Shown here: one piece after another, positions 26,023 to 45,009 of the stretch
Numbering within the stretch: the first letter of the stretch is position 1
Layout of the letters: every line of letters starts with the position of its first letter
From: a virus
Virus record (IMG/VR): IMGVR_UViG_3300028920_000060
Span: 1-64,000 of that record
Reading direction: 5' to 3' (one strand)
DNA: 64,000 nt
Notes under the pieces: generated by a model
The model's input: the letters and a program-made list of their open reading frames with translations, nothing else
Told to the model about the DNA's origin: nothing
The model's database searches: none
Made by a program: the position numbers and the translations under genes

Positions 26023-27293
26023 GAGATCACCTCCACACCAAAATGCAGGTATGCACGAAGTTGATTGATGTCGGTCAGGTCATCTCGAACGACCCACTCC
26101 AGCACCTTGGTCTCGGTCACCTCGACCGACGCTTTCACCCTCTTGTCTGGGCGCATCGCCAAGGTGAAGAGATGCTCCCCATTACCGAACACCACATCGT
26201 TCTGGATAATCATGCGACCAAACAAATCCACGTTGTCTTTGATGTTGATCGACCATAGAACGTTGTCCTCCACAAGCTCGGTGTCGACTTGACGAAGAAT
26301 CAATCCATTGGTCAAAGCTGAGAGACTGGCGAAACCATCGCCAGACCAGTTGGAGTTCTCCTCAACTAGGACCAGCATGATAGCGTCGGTGCGGTAGATT
26401 GTGCCCGACTCAGCCGCCACTCGGAACCTCTTCACACCACCACTACCTGCCGCAACCAACTCGATGTCGTCGATGTAATGCTGTTGACCATCCACAGCCA
26501 TGAACCGAAGTCGGAACTTCTGAACGTTGCCGGTCAGGTTGAAGTCCGAGATGGGGATCGTGACTTTCTGCCAGACACCCAAGTCCATGTTGGTAACATA
26601 GTCGTCTACCTTGACGTTGCTTCCCACAACAGCATCCGACCCGTCTAACCACACGGCCCGAATGACCGAGCTGGCTGGGTAAGCCTGCGGGTTGATCCAG
26701 AACGCGACGGCATCGTAGGTCCCGACTACATCCGTCATCGACCCATTGTCGAAGGTGGCGGTGTTGCCCGCCGTGGTGGACCCGGTGTCAAGACCGTTGG
26801 TACCACTATGCATGGCAGCGGTAGCCTCGGACCCCACTCCAGAACGAGTCCAATCCCCGCCAGTGTCCCCGGCTCCCGTTCCATTCCACAGTACGACGGG
26901 AGTACCTGCTGGCGTACCGTTGACGTTCATCAACTCAGAACCAGATACCGGTTGCTTGAACTTCGCTTGCCCGAGCTGAAGCGGCTGTGCAGCAAATTGC
27001 GGCGCCCCGCTCGGTGACAACGGGAGTGGCTCACCATCGATGTTGTGTGCGACCGTTTTCTGAACACGGACCGGAGGCTCACCAGTGTGAGCCGCCACGA
27101 CGCCATCAAGAAGTGTCTCATCCCCGGTGGAGAGGTCGGCCTTGAACCAGATGTCGCAGACATCGCCCGCCACGTCGATGTGGTCCAGGGCAGTGACAAT
27201 GGCTGATGCCTGGATCTCTTCAATCAAGCGAGCAGCGCTAACAACTTGATTCGGGAAATCGGTCGATACCGAATAGGTATATTTAGTTGCCAT
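26019..27293 (-). CDS. Virion-surface protein with CBM-like jelly roll, GC-rich (424 aa)
   Basis: Residues about 120-275 read as a galactose-binding/CBM-type jelly roll: DWTRSGVGSEATAAMHSGTN, then TYDAVAFWINPQAYPASSVI, LGVWQKVTIPISDFNLTGN and the closing QQHYIDDIELV. The C-terminal part (residues 290-424) is a second beta domain with LILRQVDTELVEDNVLW. The gene is clearly GC-richer than most of the genome, together with parts of its two neighbours, which suggests recent acquisition from a different source. It lies between two collagen-bearing proteins and the glycan cassette. Carbohydrate or receptor binding is inferred from the fold pattern. Confidence 0.65.
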   Translation of the reverse strand: MATKYTYSVSTDFPNQVVSAARLIEEIQASAIVTALDHIDVAGDVCDIWFKADLSTGDETLLDGVVAAHTGEPPVRVQKTVAHNIDGEPLPLSPSGAPQFAAQPLQLGQAKFKQPVSGSELMNVNGTPAGTPVVLWNGTGAGDTGGDWTRSGVGSEATAAMHSGTNGLDTGSTTAGNTATFDNGSMTDVVGTYDAVAFWINPQAYPASSVIRAVWLDGSDAVVGSNVKVDDYVTNMDLGVWQKVTIPISDFNLTGNVQKFRLRFMAVDGQQHYIDDIELVAAGSGGVKRFRVAAESGTIYRTDAIMLVLVEENSNWSGDGFASLSALTNGLILRQVDTELVEDNVLWSINIKDNVDLFGRMIIQNDVVFGNGEHLFTLAMRPDKRVKASVEVTETKVLEWVVRDDLTDINQLRAYLHFGVEVIS

Positions 27294-27296
27294 AGA

Positions 27297-28865
<1,569 letters not shown>

Positions 28866-28866
28866 A

Positions 28867-38819
<9,953 letters not shown>

Positions 38820-38822
38820 GTT

Positions 38823-40076
38823 TTACGCTCTAAAATATATATTTCTAAACAAGGCCCCACTAGGAGCGGCGGTAAGTAATGCGGCAAGTCTATAATTAGG
38901 ACCGGTCTCTATATGTAGACTACCGCTGCTAACAAAGTTAAGCTTGAGCTGTGGTATCATCTTATCTAATCTCTGTGATAGCCAATTAAGATAGGATACC
39001 AACTGTGGTTGATGTTGAATAACAAATGCATTTCCCTGATCATTCCAACTTGGAATATCAGTATCAATAGCAAATACTTGCTGACTCATAACGCCAGCCA
39101 TTAAAGCAGCTTCAATAAGCGTAAATTCAAAACATGAATATGGATAGTTATCAAAACTAAAACAACCAGAAGGCTGGTATGCATTAATAACTTGCAAACC
39201 ACCTTCAAGAAATGTGACCAGTTGTCCCTTACTATATCCTAAATAACAACTTTCATCCGGATTGCCAGAAGGTGTAACTAATTTTACAGCTTTATCAATT
39301 TGTAATCTTAATTTAGAAATTAAGGAACATACCTTATGTGATATAATTCTAACATTTACGCAAATAGTTTCCTCTTCTGTACCATCAGTACCACCAGTTA
39401 AAAGCGTCTCTGCGTACGCAGCAACAACACTAGTACCAGCGCTTGTTGGACCCAAAGCAACAGAAATAATCTCAGCTGCATCCTCACTTGCAGTAGCACT
39501 AAACTCTGTAATAATATCATTAGCGATTGTAGTTATAACAGAACTACTATTTGTTGCTAAATTTACTTGTATCTTGGCTTCATCTCTTACAATAGAAAGT
39601 GTTTGATCAGGTGCTCCTGGATCAATATACTCAATAGATATAAAATTACCAGGAGAACCCGCAGTTACAGCAGTCCATACCAATACTGAATTTAAACCAG
39701 TTCCAGGATCTACTGTTTCAGATGCTTTTACAGAAGCCACTGTCTTAGCACGCCAATTAAAGAGCAAGTCACGCCTCATTGTAGTCTTGTTCTTTTTATT
39801 GGCGTCAGAAGTAAATGCGTTATCTAAACCTAAAGGAAACTCATATCTGCCAATAGATGGATTTAATATTCTAGGTGGATTTGGAGTCCTATCATCTAAA
39901 GGTAAATAAACATCTTCTAAAATTTCTGAACCACATACATCAGTAATATGTAATGACAATTCTTCTGGATCGGCTAATACACCATTAGCATTTTTAAAAG
40001 ATATACCTATATTTTGTGTTGTTCCCATCAACACTACTTCAGCATCTTGAGAACCAACATCAGGAATCAAAGTCAT
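38823..40076 (-). CDS. Virion protein with N-terminal Ig-like domain (417 aa)
   Basis: The opening (EVVLMGTTQNIGISFKNANG, followed by ELSLHITD and PSIGRYEFPL) matches the Ig-like pattern seen in the proteins at 19.6-21.3 kb. Residues about 115-230 form a second domain with GLNSVLVWTAVTAGSPGNFI and a TIANDIITEF helix. That 'VxATxxGxxGN.I.V' motif is typical of repeats in phage sheath and fibre proteins. The C-terminal 170 residues are helical and contain five Cys (CYLGYSKGQL; CFSFDNYPYSCFEF). It overlaps a small coiled-coil gene by one base. Structural; exact role unknown. Confidence 0.62.
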   Translation of the reverse strand: MTLIPDVGSQDAEVVLMGTTQNIGISFKNANGVLADPEELSLHITDVCGSEILEDVYLPLDDRTPNPPRILNPSIGRYEFPLGLDNAFTSDANKKNKTTMRRDLLFNWRAKTVASVKASETVDPGTGLNSVLVWTAVTAGSPGNFISIEYIDPGAPDQTLSIVRDEAKIQVNLATNSSSVITTIANDIITEFSATASEDAAEIISVALGPTSAGTSVVAAYAETLLTGGTDGTEEETICVNVRIISHKVCSLISKLRLQIDKAVKLVTPSGNPDESCYLGYSKGQLVTFLEGGLQVINAYQPSGCFSFDNYPYSCFEFTLIEAALMAGVMSQQVFAIDTDIPSWNDQGNAFVIQHQPQLVSYLNWLSQRLDKMIPQLKLNFVSSGSLHIETGPNYRLAALLTAAPSGALFRNIYFRA

Positions 40077-40339
40077 TACGTCTGTTCCTCTATTGGAGTG
40101 ATCATTCCAGTTTCAGCATCAATTTGAACATTATTAATATCTAATCCCTTTTCATTCAGTTTGACATTATACTCGTGTTTCCACATCCCTATTTGGAATT
40201 TTAGTAATTCTGAATTTGCTTGAGCCTCGGATATCATTGCTTTGTGTTTATCAATTCTTTCTTGTTCCAAACTCAATTTCAGCATAAGATTTTGCAATCT
40301 AAGCTGGTCCAACTCTTCCATTTTTTGTTTTAAGGCCAT
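40076..40339 (-). CDS. Small coiled-coil protein (87 aa)
   Basis: Residues 1-60 form a highly charged heptad-type helix (MEELDQLRLQNLMLKLSLEQ), followed by a short beta end (LDINNVQIDAETGMITPI). The AGGA-type ribosome site is close to the ATG, and a stem-loop lies 15-34 bases upstream. It is a likely adaptor or oligomerisation protein, function unknown. The stop overlaps the next gene's start. Confidence 0.6.
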   Translation of the reverse strand: MALKQKMEELDQLRLQNLMLKLSLEQERIDKHKAMISEAQANSELLKFQIGMWKHEYNVKLNEKGLDINNVQIDAETGMITPIEEQT

Positions 40340-40353
40340 GGTTTTCCTGCCCT

Positions 40354-40373
40354 CCTAACACTAGTGTGTCAGG
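40354..40373 (-). terminator. Stem-loop in the 78-base gap before the coiled-coil gene
   Basis: On the coding strand CCTGACAC and GTGTTAGG pair (one G-U) around a four-base loop. It has no U-tract behind it and partly overlaps the AGGAGG-containing leader of the next gene, so control of translation or RNA processing is as likely as termination. Confidence 0.4.
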
Positions 40374-40417
40374 GTGTGTTAAAATAATCAACCTAGACAT
40401 TAATTTAGCTATTCTAT

Positions 40418-40888
40418 TCATTCTTGCGCTTTATCTAAAATCCAAGCCGACAGAGCTATAGTTCCTGCGGCAGTTATAATACCATAAATATACGTTGCAG
40501 TTCTATCCTCATACCAAGAATACTGAACAGGTTTTAATTTTGGAAAGGCTTGCAATACGTCATTCAAACCCTGCTGATAATATGTAGCGGTTTCTTTATA
40601 TGAATTAGTAGATATTTTGTATGCATTTACTGCATTTTTAAGAGCAGTAATCTGCATATCTTGAGAATCTATAAGATCAAGTGCTGAAGGTAATTTGTCT
40701 TCCAGTAGGCCAAGCACTATTTCAGCTTGGTCTTCAGAAAACCAAACACCATCCTTACCTTGAAATTTAACTTGGGTAGGTTTTAGGCTCTTTAGAGCTC
40801 TATTGATTTCGGTTCGATCAAGTTTCTCAGCATTTGCGGTTGTACTAAACGCCAAGATTCCCAAGACGGTCAGCAATCTCATCAGCAT
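40418..40888 (-). CDS. Exported protein with C-terminal membrane anchor; lysis candidate (156 aa)
   Basis: The N-terminus (MLMRLLTVLGILAFSTTANA, cleavage likely after ANA at about 20) is a signal peptide. The middle is helical and charged, and residues about 132-151 (YIYGIITAAGTIALSAWIL) are a membrane segment. The ATG at 40888 has GAGAGG six bases ahead and lies 44 bases inside the preceding gene. A periplasmic helical protein anchored at its C-terminus recalls unimolecular spanins, but those carry a lipobox, which is absent here. The function is therefore open. Confidence 0.65.
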   Translation of the reverse strand: MLMRLLTVLGILAFSTTANAEKLDRTEINRALKSLKPTQVKFQGKDGVWFSEDQAEIVLGLLEDKLPSALDLIDSQDMQITALKNAVNAYKISTNSYKETATYYQQGLNDVLQAFPKLKPVQYSWYEDRTATYIYGIITAAGTIALSAWILDKAQE

Positions 40889-41204
40889 TTAATCCTCTCT
40901 TCTCTAGGCCCTTTTGCAGAGCCTCTTTTTGCTTAGAGATTGCCTCCTCCGTTGCCTTAGCTTCCTTCTCTATTTCTACTGCACTAATTTCATTAGCCTC
41001 TGCCTTGGCCTTGGTAGCCGCCGCCTTTTCTTTAATATTAGCTACTTTGGTTTTTATTTGTAGTTCCAATAATAAAATTTCTAATTTCCTTCGTAGATTA
41101 CCATTAATTCCGACGAGTAACAGTAAGGCTATGATCCCTACTGCTACTACGCCGAAAATAATCCATCTACCGTACTTTTTCACTGAGGCTGGCCATTCTT
41201 CCAA
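40845..41204 (-). CDS. Membrane-anchored coiled-coil protein; Rz/spanin-like candidate (119 aa)
   Basis: A short basic N-terminus (KKYGR), a membrane helix (WIIFGVVAVGIIALLLLVGI, about residues 14-33), then one long Lys/Glu/Ala coiled coil to residue 105, giving N-in, C-out topology like an inner-membrane spanin. The 41204 start is TTG; a GTG at 41183 (GTGA overlap with the previous stop) would give a tighter 112-residue protein starting just before KKYGR. I cannot decide between them. The next gene begins inside its 3' end, a nested pair reminiscent of Rz/Rz1, though the partner lacks a lipobox. Confidence 0.62.
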   Translation of the reverse strand: MEEWPASVKKYGRWIIFGVVAVGIIALLLLVGINGNLRRKLEILLLELQIKTKVANIKEKAAATKAKAEANEISAVEIEKEAKATEEAISKQKEALQKGLEKRGLNADEIADRLGNLGV

Positions 41205-41596
41205 GCAGTGGCAAATCCCTGCACAGCATCCTTACCAAGTTTGATACCAGCATAACCAAGCAAAGCAAACAATACATAAAGTTCGCTTTGACTAATTTCA
41301 GCATACTTGACTACAATTTCAACAACCTGTATTACTTCTTCTTTTACACCACCAACAGCAATAGAATCGGCCGCAACAGTAGCCTCATTCTTGATTGGTT
41401 CTACAATTTCCCTGACGACATCACCCACCCTGTTCCAAATATACATACAGTGGGAAAACACAATCCAAAAAGAAACACGTCCAAGGGATAGTTCCCAACC
41501 ACCATCTTTCTTTTCGCAGATGAGGCCACGAAAGCTTTTAAGTATAGCAAGACTAACCTTCTTCCAAGTCGCTACAGCAATCTCCTTAGTGGACAC
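41180..41596 (-). CDS. Small membrane protein; holin-like candidate (138 aa)
   Basis: I prefer the GTG at 41596 (TAGTG junction with the upstream stop, AGGGGG about seven bases ahead) to a longer reading from 41632. Hydrophobic segments are at about residues 40-54 (RVSFWIVFSHCMYIW) and 105-122 (LYVLFALLGYAGIKLG), separated by an amphipathic helix (EEVIQVVEIVVKYAEI). Two membrane segments, small size and two coiled membrane proteins downstream suggest a lysis cassette, but there is no endolysin in the window and no motif proves it. Confidence 0.58.
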   Translation of the reverse strand: MSTKEIAVATWKKVSLAILKSFRGLICEKKDGGWELSLGRVSFWIVFSHCMYIWNRVGDVVREIVEPIKNEATVAADSIAVGGVKEEVIQVVEIVVKYAEISQSELYVLFALLGYAGIKLGKDAVQGFATAWKNGQPQ

Positions 41597-41991
41597 TACG
41601 CACCCCCTGGTGTTGCGGCTGCCATCATCCAAACATCTACAACTGCTGGAACTGCTGCGCTGTTGGTAATTACCAATTCACTTTTAAGAATAACTGGTAG
41701 AGATTCATCGTCAGGATGTTTTTTATTCAACCTAGTAGAAGGTCTCCATTCCTCAATAGGAACTTGAAATACTTTGTTAGGGGGTGCGGTATTCACAACT
41801 ACAGCAGCACCATCATTTTCACCACCAAATTTAGGCTGTACACTAACATTAATTGTAGTGGCATATACTTTAACCCAAGCACAGTAGTGTCGATATGGTG
41901 TACCAGACTCTAAAGTTAAAGTAGCACTATCAGCACCACCTGCAGCTTCTAACTTTATACGTCTGGCAAGCTCTAGATGTGTTACATTCAT
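41596..41991 (-). CDS. Small beta-rich head-region protein (131 aa)
   Basis: One beta sandwich-like domain: DSATLTLESGTPYRHYCAWV, TTINVSVQPKFGGEN, FQVPIEEWRPSTRLN, and a final strand ELVITNSAAVPAVVDVWMM. It starts two bases after the preceding stop. It resembles in composition small capsid decoration or head-completion proteins, and it is close to the capsid genes. Family not recognised. Confidence 0.6.
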   Translation of the reverse strand: MNVTHLELARRIKLEAAGGADSATLTLESGTPYRHYCAWVKVYATTINVSVQPKFGGENDGAAVVVNTAPPNKVFQVPIEEWRPSTRLNKKHPDDESLPVILKSELVITNSAAVPAVVDVWMMAAATPGGA

Positions 41992-41993
41992 TA

Positions 41994-42935
41994 TCAGACC
42001 TGTGCTACAGAATCATCCTCATCATCCAACTCATGAGAGGCTAAATCTGCTGCCTGTTTTTGAGCCCACTTCTTTACAGACTTGTAGTAGGAATGAGCTC
42101 GAATGTGCTCGTAGTCATCTAAGGTTAAATTGGGAATGTCCTGCAGTGATTCTAAGAGTTCAGCAGCGGGCATTCTTTCAGATTCTTCAATCTCAGCCTT
42201 GACCTGATTACAGAAATGTAGCACCCGAGGATTAATAACTTCATCCTCACCAACAACATCATTATGTGCTACACGATTACGCTCACCAAAACGAGCAGCA
42301 CCACCAGGACCGGTCCCCTTTTCTACTACTTCGTGAATCGGCTCTGGAGAGGAAGCTGCAACAGGCTCTCTATAGTTTCTATCAGAAGTACGTCGACGCT
42401 TTTCTTCAGATGCATCAATAGCAGCATCAACGTCTGGTTCACCGTCGTTATTAAGCATATTGCTGCGCTTTGCTTTACCAGCAAAGTAAGCTTTATACTC
42501 TTCTTCAGTCAAAAGTTGGAGAGCCGGTGGACGCCGGCTAAGCATCTTTCTAAAATCCATAGATGCTTTAATAGCGTCAAAAGGAATAAATTGTGTAAGA
42601 TTAACTGGATCTCTGTTGTTAGCAAACAGAAAACCTTCATTCCGATTTGGAGCTATCGGAAATTCGCACGAAACTTGTGCGTTTGCGAGATTCTGAACAT
42701 AAATATCTCGCTCTTCCTTGAAGAATTCAGTGAAGTTTCTAGGTACTGGCATAACTTTTCTTCTCCTGATTGAGGTAGCAGATACTGTTTTGAAGAGCAT
42801 AATAGCAAAAGGTCGCCTCGAGTAAATTTTGGCTTTCTTCTCTCTCAGCAGCCTTCTTGCTCTCCCAGGATGTATATACTCCAAAAATCTCTTTTCGGAA
42901 TCTACTACTAATACATCCTGAGTATGCTTGCTCAT
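41994..42935 (-). CDS. Head-region protein fused to an N-terminal RRXRR/PLMP-like peptide (313 aa)
   Basis: Residues 7-48 (DVLVVDSEKRFLEYIHPGRA then RRLLREKKAKIYSRRPFAIML) match the RRXRR domain, the N-terminal PLMP part of IscB/IsrB (Cas9-ancestor) nucleases. No RuvC or HNH motif follows. From residue 62 the sequence becomes a charged protein (MPVPRNFTEFFKEERDIYVQ, DPVNLTQFIPFDAIKASMDF, RRPPALQLLTEEEYKAYF) with an acidic C-terminus. The ATG at 42752 (residue 62) has AGGAG ten bases ahead and could be an independent start. Upstream, an 18-residue open frame in the same phase ends MVLEQN-M; joined to residue 62 it reads as a natural N-terminus. I infer that the native gene is split by an inserted 246-base element. 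Confidence 0.75.
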   Translation of the reverse strand: MSKHTQDVLVVDSEKRFLEYIHPGRARRLLREKKAKIYSRRPFAIMLFKTVSATSIRRRKVMPVPRNFTEFFKEERDIYVQNLANAQVSCEFPIAPNRNEGFLFANNRDPVNLTQFIPFDAIKASMDFRKMLSRRPPALQLLTEEEYKAYFAGKAKRSNMLNNDGEPDVDAAIDASEEKRRRTSDRNYREPVAASSPEPIHEVVEKGTGPGGAARFGERNRVAHNDVVGEDEVINPRVLHFCNQVKAEIEESERMPAAELLESLQDIPNLTLDDYEHIRAHSYYKSVKKWAQKQAADLASHELDDEDDSVAQV

Positions 42936-42998
42936 GCACAGAGCAGCCCCTCAATCCGTTTGTGCTCTTGCCAAGAGCACGGGAATTTAACCCACCAT
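42753..42998 (-). mobile_element. Candidate 246-base RRXRR/IscB-derived element inserted in a gene
   Basis: The segment lies between two ATG trinucleotides (42998-42996 and 42752-42750), is exactly 82 codons long, and carries two in-frame stops (42987, 42951 region), a perfect 8-bp hairpin and the RRXRR-coding stretch. Removing it would join an upstream 15-codon frame to the head-region gene in phase. IscB-family ORFs are normally preceded by a structured omega (HEARO) RNA, and the leader here is also structured. The element identity and its boundaries are inference. Confidence 0.4.
42962..42980 (-). ncRNA. Perfect hairpin in the leader of the RRXRR gene (omega-RNA-like candidate)
   Basis: GTGCTCTT and AAGAGCAC pair exactly around a three-base loop. 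It is followed on the coding strand by ACAAACGGATTGAGGGG and the RRXRR start codon. Two more stems lie upstream (TTCTAACA/TGTTAGAA at about 43003-43021 and GCTC/GAGC at about 43038-43050). IscB/HEARO RNAs occupy this position; the match to a specific family is unproved. Confidence 0.4.
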
Positions 42999-43043
42999 GT
43001 TCTGTTCTAACACCATGTTAGAAGGAACAGTGTATTTGCTCAT
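42987..43043 (-). CDS. 18-codon open frame, probable 5' fragment of the split head-region gene
   Basis: ATG at 43043 with a strong GGGAGAGG site six bases ahead. It encodes MSKYTVPSNMVLEQNMVG and then TAA. It is in phase with the long gene downstream (291 bases, 97 codons, to the ATG at 42752). The good ribosome site and the fit of its end (VLEQNM) to the downstream MPVPRNFTEF suggest it is the original N-terminus. It could instead be a leader peptide. Confidence 0.5.
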   Translation of the reverse strand: MSKYTVPSNMVLEQNMVG

Positions 43044-43068
43044 AACGAGCCTCTCCCTAAGGAGGTAA

Positions 43069-43106
43069 ATTCTAGTGGGTGGATGGTGGATTCCACCCAC
43101 TAGAAT
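43069..43106 (-). terminator. 14-bp perfect stem-loop after the small head protein gene
   Basis: 43069-43082 and 43093-43106 are exact reverse complements (ATTCTAGTGGGTGG) with a ten-base loop, starting six bases after the stop of the gene at 43112. On the coding strand only a short TTT follows, so a terminator or a transcript-stabilising structure are both possible. Confidence 0.6.
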
Positions 43107-43111
43107 AACAA

Positions 43112-43693
43112 CTACGAAGCCTTCAGAATCTTAATCCGAAGAGCAGAATCGACGATAGGGGTCGGACTACCACCAGCAGTATAGACTAACGCGATCGAAA
43201 TCTTGTCACCCTTAACTACAGTAGCTCCACCTTCATCGCCATAAAGAGTCTGACGCGCAGCAGTAACCGTGGTATCATCAGCAACCAGAGCCGAAGCCAG
43301 GATGGATGAACCATTTACCAGAACGTCAAACGTCATGTCCTCACCGGAAGCGGGAAGAGCACCAACCTGAGCTTCGACAGAAATGGTGCCTGCCATATCA
43401 GCAGTACCAATCATAATCTCAGCCTGATTTGCAGCAGTTTCCTGCACAAACTCCATCAACTGGGAATCGAGCAAAGACTCAATATCGCCAGCTTCCGCCA
43501 CGGTGGAGATGGTGATCGTACCAGCAGCTACCAGCGTACGAATTGAACCAACTCTGTTCAGATCGTCAATCGTTACCCGATCCCCGACATCGACATAGCC
43601 ACTACCTGGCACAGTCTCTCTGATGGTTTCTTCACCAACAGTAAAGTCAAGGGAAATAGGATCTGTCGTAGTATTGGTAATCAATACTTGCAT
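43112..43693 (-). CDS. Small head protein, decoration/head-fibre candidate (193 aa)
   Basis: Follows the major capsid gene, is GC-richer than the genome average like it, and is bracketed by stem-loops. Residues 1-75 are a beta domain (LITNTTTDPISLDFTVGEET, GSGYVDVGDRVTIDDLNRVG, IRTLVAAGTITI), a short helix follows (ESLLDSQLMEFVQETAANQA), and residues 90-193 form a second beta domain (FDVLVNGSSILASALVADDT, VKGDKISIALVYTAGG). Two-domain beta proteins at this place are often capsid decoration or head fibre proteins. Abundant expression is suggested by codon use and the isolated transcription layout; the role is inference. Confidence 0.65.
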   Translation of the reverse strand: MQVLITNTTTDPISLDFTVGEETIRETVPGSGYVDVGDRVTIDDLNRVGSIRTLVAAGTITISTVAEAGDIESLLDSQLMEFVQETAANQAEIMIGTADMAGTISVEAQVGALPASGEDMTFDVLVNGSSILASALVADDTTVTAARQTLYGDEGGATVVKGDKISIALVYTAGGSPTPIVDSALRIKILKAS

Positions 43694-43723
43694 TTCATTC
43701 CCTCACAAAACTTAATAGACAGC

Positions 43724-43747
43724 TGGGCGTCAGAAATCTGACGCCCA
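43724..43747 (-). terminator. Stem-loop after the major capsid gene
   Basis: TGGGCGTCAGA (43724-43734) pairs exactly with 43737-43747. On the coding strand the stem is followed within about 20 bases by TTAAGTTTTG. A strong GC-rich stem immediately after a highly expressed gene fits a terminator or a 3'-stabilising structure. Confidence 0.65.
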
Positions 43748-43765
43748 AGCTAGTCTACCAATGTT

Positions 43766-44974
43766 TTACTTCCGGCCCTTGGCTGCCGCTCTCGGGTTCG
43801 GGATACCGAAGCCGATGATCTCGCCAAACGCCCAACCCTTGACCAGACGACGATGGCTGAACATGTTGAAAGGCTCACTGAAGAGCTCAACACGAACACC
43901 CATCTCGCCGAGGTACTCACTGCCGGTGACGGCGTAGAAGGTACCCGCAGGCACGACTTCTTCAACACCGGTACCAGCTGCAGTGATGATCTGAGCATTG
44001 AGGATGTTGCCGATGTAACCGGCGAGGATTAACTCGCGCTCGGTCACCGGGTCAACAGCCGCACTCATCGTCTTCACAACGTCCGAAAGCTCAGCACGGT
44101 TGATGAAGTACTTCTCAACCATGAGGCGGTGACGCTCAACCTGATAGCGAACATCTTCAAACGCAGCAATACCGAGCGTAGTGAAGATGGTCTCGGAGTT
44201 TACGGTGACGGCAGCACGATCAAGCAGTGCCAGGCCGCGCTTATCCTCTTCGAGCTCAATCTCCTGCCGCGCAGTGTCCTGAGCACGATCGAGAACATCG
44301 TAATTCATCTGATAGATGTCTTCGATGTCCACGGTCGGGAAAGCGGTAACCTTGAACTCGGAAGGCTGAATGAATCGACCATGAAGTCGAGACTCAATGG
44401 ACTGACCATCCTGACCAACCACCCAAGCGGTAGCACGAACATCCTTCGCAATGCGGAAGAGTTCGCCCTGAGCTAACGGACGGACACGATAGAGCTTGCG
44501 AGCCCAGCCCTCGTAATCCACGATGTCCTTGATCGGAAGCAGAAGCTCCTGACCAACAATCGCGAAACCTTCACCAGTTGGATCAGTCATCGCCGCAGCG
44601 AGAACCTTACGCCGATCTTCGGCGTCCATTTGGTTAGAAGCTTCACGATAAAAAGTGCCCGGAGACGCTTTACGCGTAACGCTCTGAAGCAGGTATGCTA
44701 CCTGCTGAAGGGCATCTTTATCATCGTAGGCATTAACTTCACCAGACTTATCGAACATGCGGTTCGACAAATTGGTGTTACCAACAGCCTGACGAACGCC
44801 ATCACGAGTAACCTCACCAGCATACGCGGTGGGGTTAAACTTGCCAGTCTCATCAAAATGCTGCTCATCTTGCACACTGGCATGACGTTGGATGGTTGGG
44901 GTCTCTACACCCTTTGGCGGAGGCGTCGCCGCCCCAGCCGCAGCGAGGCGCTTATAAGGATTTACTACGCTCAT
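43766..44974 (-). CDS. Major capsid protein
   Basis: 402 residues; AGGAGAAAAAG before the ATG is a strong ribosome site. It follows the protease-scaffold and decoration-like genes and lies close to portal and terminase, as capsid genes do. The first 60-70 residues (Pro/Ala/Thr-rich, then HFDETGKFNPTAYAGEVTRDG) look like a flexible N-arm. The body has the mixed helix/strand pattern of HK97-fold capsids (FYREASNQMDAEDRRKVLAA; IAKDVRATAWVVGQDGQSIE; VTAFPTVDIEDIYQMNYDVL; a late VRVELFSEPFNMF). GC content and codon choice stand out from the surrounding AT-rich genes, consistent with very high expression. No motif is diagnostic alone; context makes the call strong. Confidence 0.87.
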   Translation of the reverse strand: MSVVNPYKRLAAAGAATPPPKGVETPTIQRHASVQDEQHFDETGKFNPTAYAGEVTRDGVRQAVGNTNLSNRMFDKSGEVNAYDDKDALQQVAYLLQSVTRKASPGTFYREASNQMDAEDRRKVLAAAMTDPTGEGFAIVGQELLLPIKDIVDYEGWARKLYRVRPLAQGELFRIAKDVRATAWVVGQDGQSIESRLHGRFIQPSEFKVTAFPTVDIEDIYQMNYDVLDRAQDTARQEIELEEDKRGLALLDRAAVTVNSETIFTTLGIAAFEDVRYQVERHRLMVEKYFINRAELSDVVKTMSAAVDPVTERELILAGYIGNILNAQIITAAGTGVEEVVPAGTFYAVTGSEYLGEMGVRVELFSEPFNMFSHRRLVKGWAFGEIIGFGIPNPRAAAKGRK

Positions 44975-45009
44975 CTTTTTCTCCTGTTAAATTGATTCAT
45001 AACCTTAAA

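Noticed and set aside
26443-27223. Minus- and plus-strand alternative frames in the GC-rich island
   Set aside because: They lie inside the 424-residue gene in other phases and have Arg-, Ser- or Pro-rich shadow composition typical of GC-rich DNA.
40418-40888. Rz1-type outer-membrane lipoprotein
   Set aside because: The signal peptide ends ANA-E without the lipobox Cys, and there is a C-terminal membrane helix.
42739-42954. 71-codon minus-strand frame overlapping the RRXRR region in another phase
   Set aside because: It overlaps both the leader structures and the RRXRR ORF, has no ribosome site, and its product has no domain-like pattern; I keep the in-phase gene.
42750-42998. Translational bypass between the two ATG codons
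   Set aside because: The gap of about 243 bases is far longer than known bypass gaps (50 bases in T4 gene 60), and the gap contains its own start and ORF.
42746-43000. Group I or group II intron at the split gene
   Set aside because: For the in-frame removal length (246) the ends do not give a U before the 5' site together with a G at the 3' end, nor a clean GUGYG...AY pair. Not excluded for other lengths, but not supported.
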